Positions 11,895-12,605 of a stretch of 12,605 nucleotides of DNA are shown here, piece after piece; position 1 is the first letter of the stretch, and every line of letters begins with the position of its first letter. Made by a program: the position numbers and the translations under genes. The notes under the pieces were generated by a model, which saw nothing but the letters and a program-made list of their open reading frames with translations, was not told the DNA's origin and did not search any database. The DNA is taken from positions 1 to 12,605 of the forward strand of contig JAFGNI010000190.1 in NCBI GenBank assembly GCA_016927095.1, in the 5' to 3' direction. This DNA is from Anaerolineae bacterium (GTDB lineage Bacteria; Chloroflexota; Anaerolineae; B4-G1; SLSP01).

Positions 11895-12042
11895 GGAGAT
11901 CAACGAATCAGCAGAGACGGCGTGCATCCTTCAAGTGAAAGACAACATCAACCGTCTCGGCGGCCTTAGTGATGATGGGCTGATTCCTCGGCTCTTCAAC
12001 ACGGAGGATCCCGATGGCCCGGAGCAGCTGACGCTGTTCTGA
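11892..12042 (+). pseudogene. Out-of-frame C-terminal tail of the endonuclease
   Basis: In the +1 frame, right after the TAA of the nuclease, the sequence reads K-E-I-N-E-S-A-E-T-A-C and later D-N-I-N-R-L-G-G-L, ending E-Q-L-T-L-F and TGA. R-F-N-T plus K-E-I-N-E joins smoothly if the single T at 11892 is skipped, and N-I-N-R-L-G-G-L is a tail I associate with this nuclease family. The Q-L-T-L-F end resembles the beta-clamp-binding peptide. A mutation, a base-calling error or a +1 recoding site would each explain it. Confidence 0.65.
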
Positions 12043-12263
12043 GTGTCAGTGCGGAAAGCTCCAAGCTTGTCTATCGAGGCACGTAGTAGAGACCGCCACG
12101 GGCATCCCCGCACCGCGATATCAGCCATCACAGGACGTCGTTTCACCTCATTCTGGTTCGGTGCTTCTTTGATTGCAGCACGAAGACCACCTCCCCCCCG
12201 CCGTGCTCGCTCCCTTCTCGCCCTCATGCTGCCCAGCGGCTGGCGCTCCCGCCAGGGCCATCC
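12043..12263. other. Intergenic region between convergent genes
   Basis: No gene is supported. A short CTGGCG-CTCC-CGCCAG hairpin around 12240 lies just after the stop of the minus-strand oxidoreductase and could help end its transcript, but there is no T-run. Confidence 0.3.
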
Positions 12264-12605
12264 TCAGTTTTGGATCCGCAACACGATCTTACCCCGCGTA
12301 TGCCCGGTCTGGATCAGCGCGTGGGCCTGCCGGGCTTCGTGCAGGGGCAGGATCGTGCCCACATCGGGTCTCAGCCATCCCTCGTCGACCAGCCCCGCGA
12401 TCCGGTTCAACACGGCATGGCCGGGCCGGGCGGCCGCGTGCGCGCCGCGCAGTCCCCGCGCGGCAGCGTCCGGACCGGGCACCGGGTTGGCGCAGATCGA
12501 GACCTGAATCCCGCCGTCCTTGAGGACGGTCCAGGAGCGGACCATCGTCTCCCGGGCGACGGCGTCGGTGGCATCGTCGGCCTCCCTGGGGATCGCGTCG
12601 ATCAC
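12264..12605 (-). CDS. MDR-family NAD(P)-dependent oxidoreductase, C-terminal part
   Basis: The last 113 residues of a medium-chain dehydrogenase/reductase; the 5' end lies beyond the right edge, so the GTG at the edge need not be the start. The strand-helix pattern runs W-T-V-L-K-D-G-G-I-Q-V-S-I, then I-A-G-L-V-D-E-G-W-L-R-P-D-V, then L-P-L-H-E-A-R-Q-A-H and H-T-R-G-K-I-V-L. This is the standard end of quinone-oxidoreductase/zinc-type alcohol dehydrogenase-like proteins, closing the Rossmann half and returning to the catalytic domain. The N-terminal GroES-like half and the cofactor-binding G-x-G-x-x-G are outside, so substrate and metal dependence cannot be judged. Confidence 0.83.
   Translation of the reverse strand: MIDAIPREADDATDAVARETMVRSWTVLKDGGIQVSICANPVPGPDAAARGLRGAHAAARPGHAVLNRIAGLVDEGWLRPDVGTILPLHEARQAHALIQTGHTRGKIVLRIQN

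Overview
The window looks like a high-GC bacterial chromosome segment, most likely from the phylum Chloroflexota (Anaerolineae/Thermomicrobia-like). This rests on protein style and repeats, not on a marker gene. The lipoprotein linker rich in E-P-T, the CofE-like 'folate metabolism' ligase, the small four-helix membrane protein and the 7-8 nt tandem arrays near gene ends are all features I associate with that phylum. No rRNA or tRNA gene is visible.

Left part (1-2330, minus strand): the packaging end of a prophage. In transcription order it holds a promoter with a Gram-positive-type LexA (SOS) box in its spacer, a Cys/His small-terminase-like protein, a 108-aa single-domain protein resembling the effector-associated (death-like adaptor) domains of bacterial conflict systems, and the large terminase subunit, which runs off the left edge. 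The coding junctions are ATGA or TGA-ATG, so this is a translationally coupled operon. Octamer arrays lie over both junctions. Just upstream of the promoter are four DnaA-box-like 9-mers in one orientation, spaced close to whole helical turns.

Middle (2331-7334): a CofE-fold gamma-glutamyl ligase (minus) and a PCMH/BBE FAD-dependent oxidase (plus) diverge from a shared AT-rich control region, where a 9-bp inverted repeat lies over the oxidase -10. The oxidase ends at a 15-bp stem-loop. A 767-aa secreted lipoprotein follows.

Repeat-rich gap (7335-8063): heptamer and octamer tandem arrays, two strong inverted repeats and the N-terminal stub of an HD-domain hydrolase. Then come a GNAT acetyltransferase (plus), a TrmO-family tRNA methyltransferase (minus), a GC-rich 15-bp repeat cluster ending in a perfect palindrome, and a small integral membrane protein (plus) with its own promoter and operator-like repeat.

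Right part (10021-12605): a small accessory cluster. It has a frameshifted PIN-toxin remnant, an intact MntA-HepT (MNT/HEPN) toxin-antitoxin pair (minus), a PD-(D/E)XK MTES/Vsr-like endonuclease whose C-terminus, ending in a sliding-clamp-type motif, has been put out of frame by one base, and the C-terminal part of an MDR-family oxidoreductase (minus) running off the right edge.

The most novel-looking points are the death-like adaptor protein inside a phage packaging operon, the SOS-box promoter with the phased DnaA boxes behind it, and the clamp-motif nuclease tail separated by a +1 shift.
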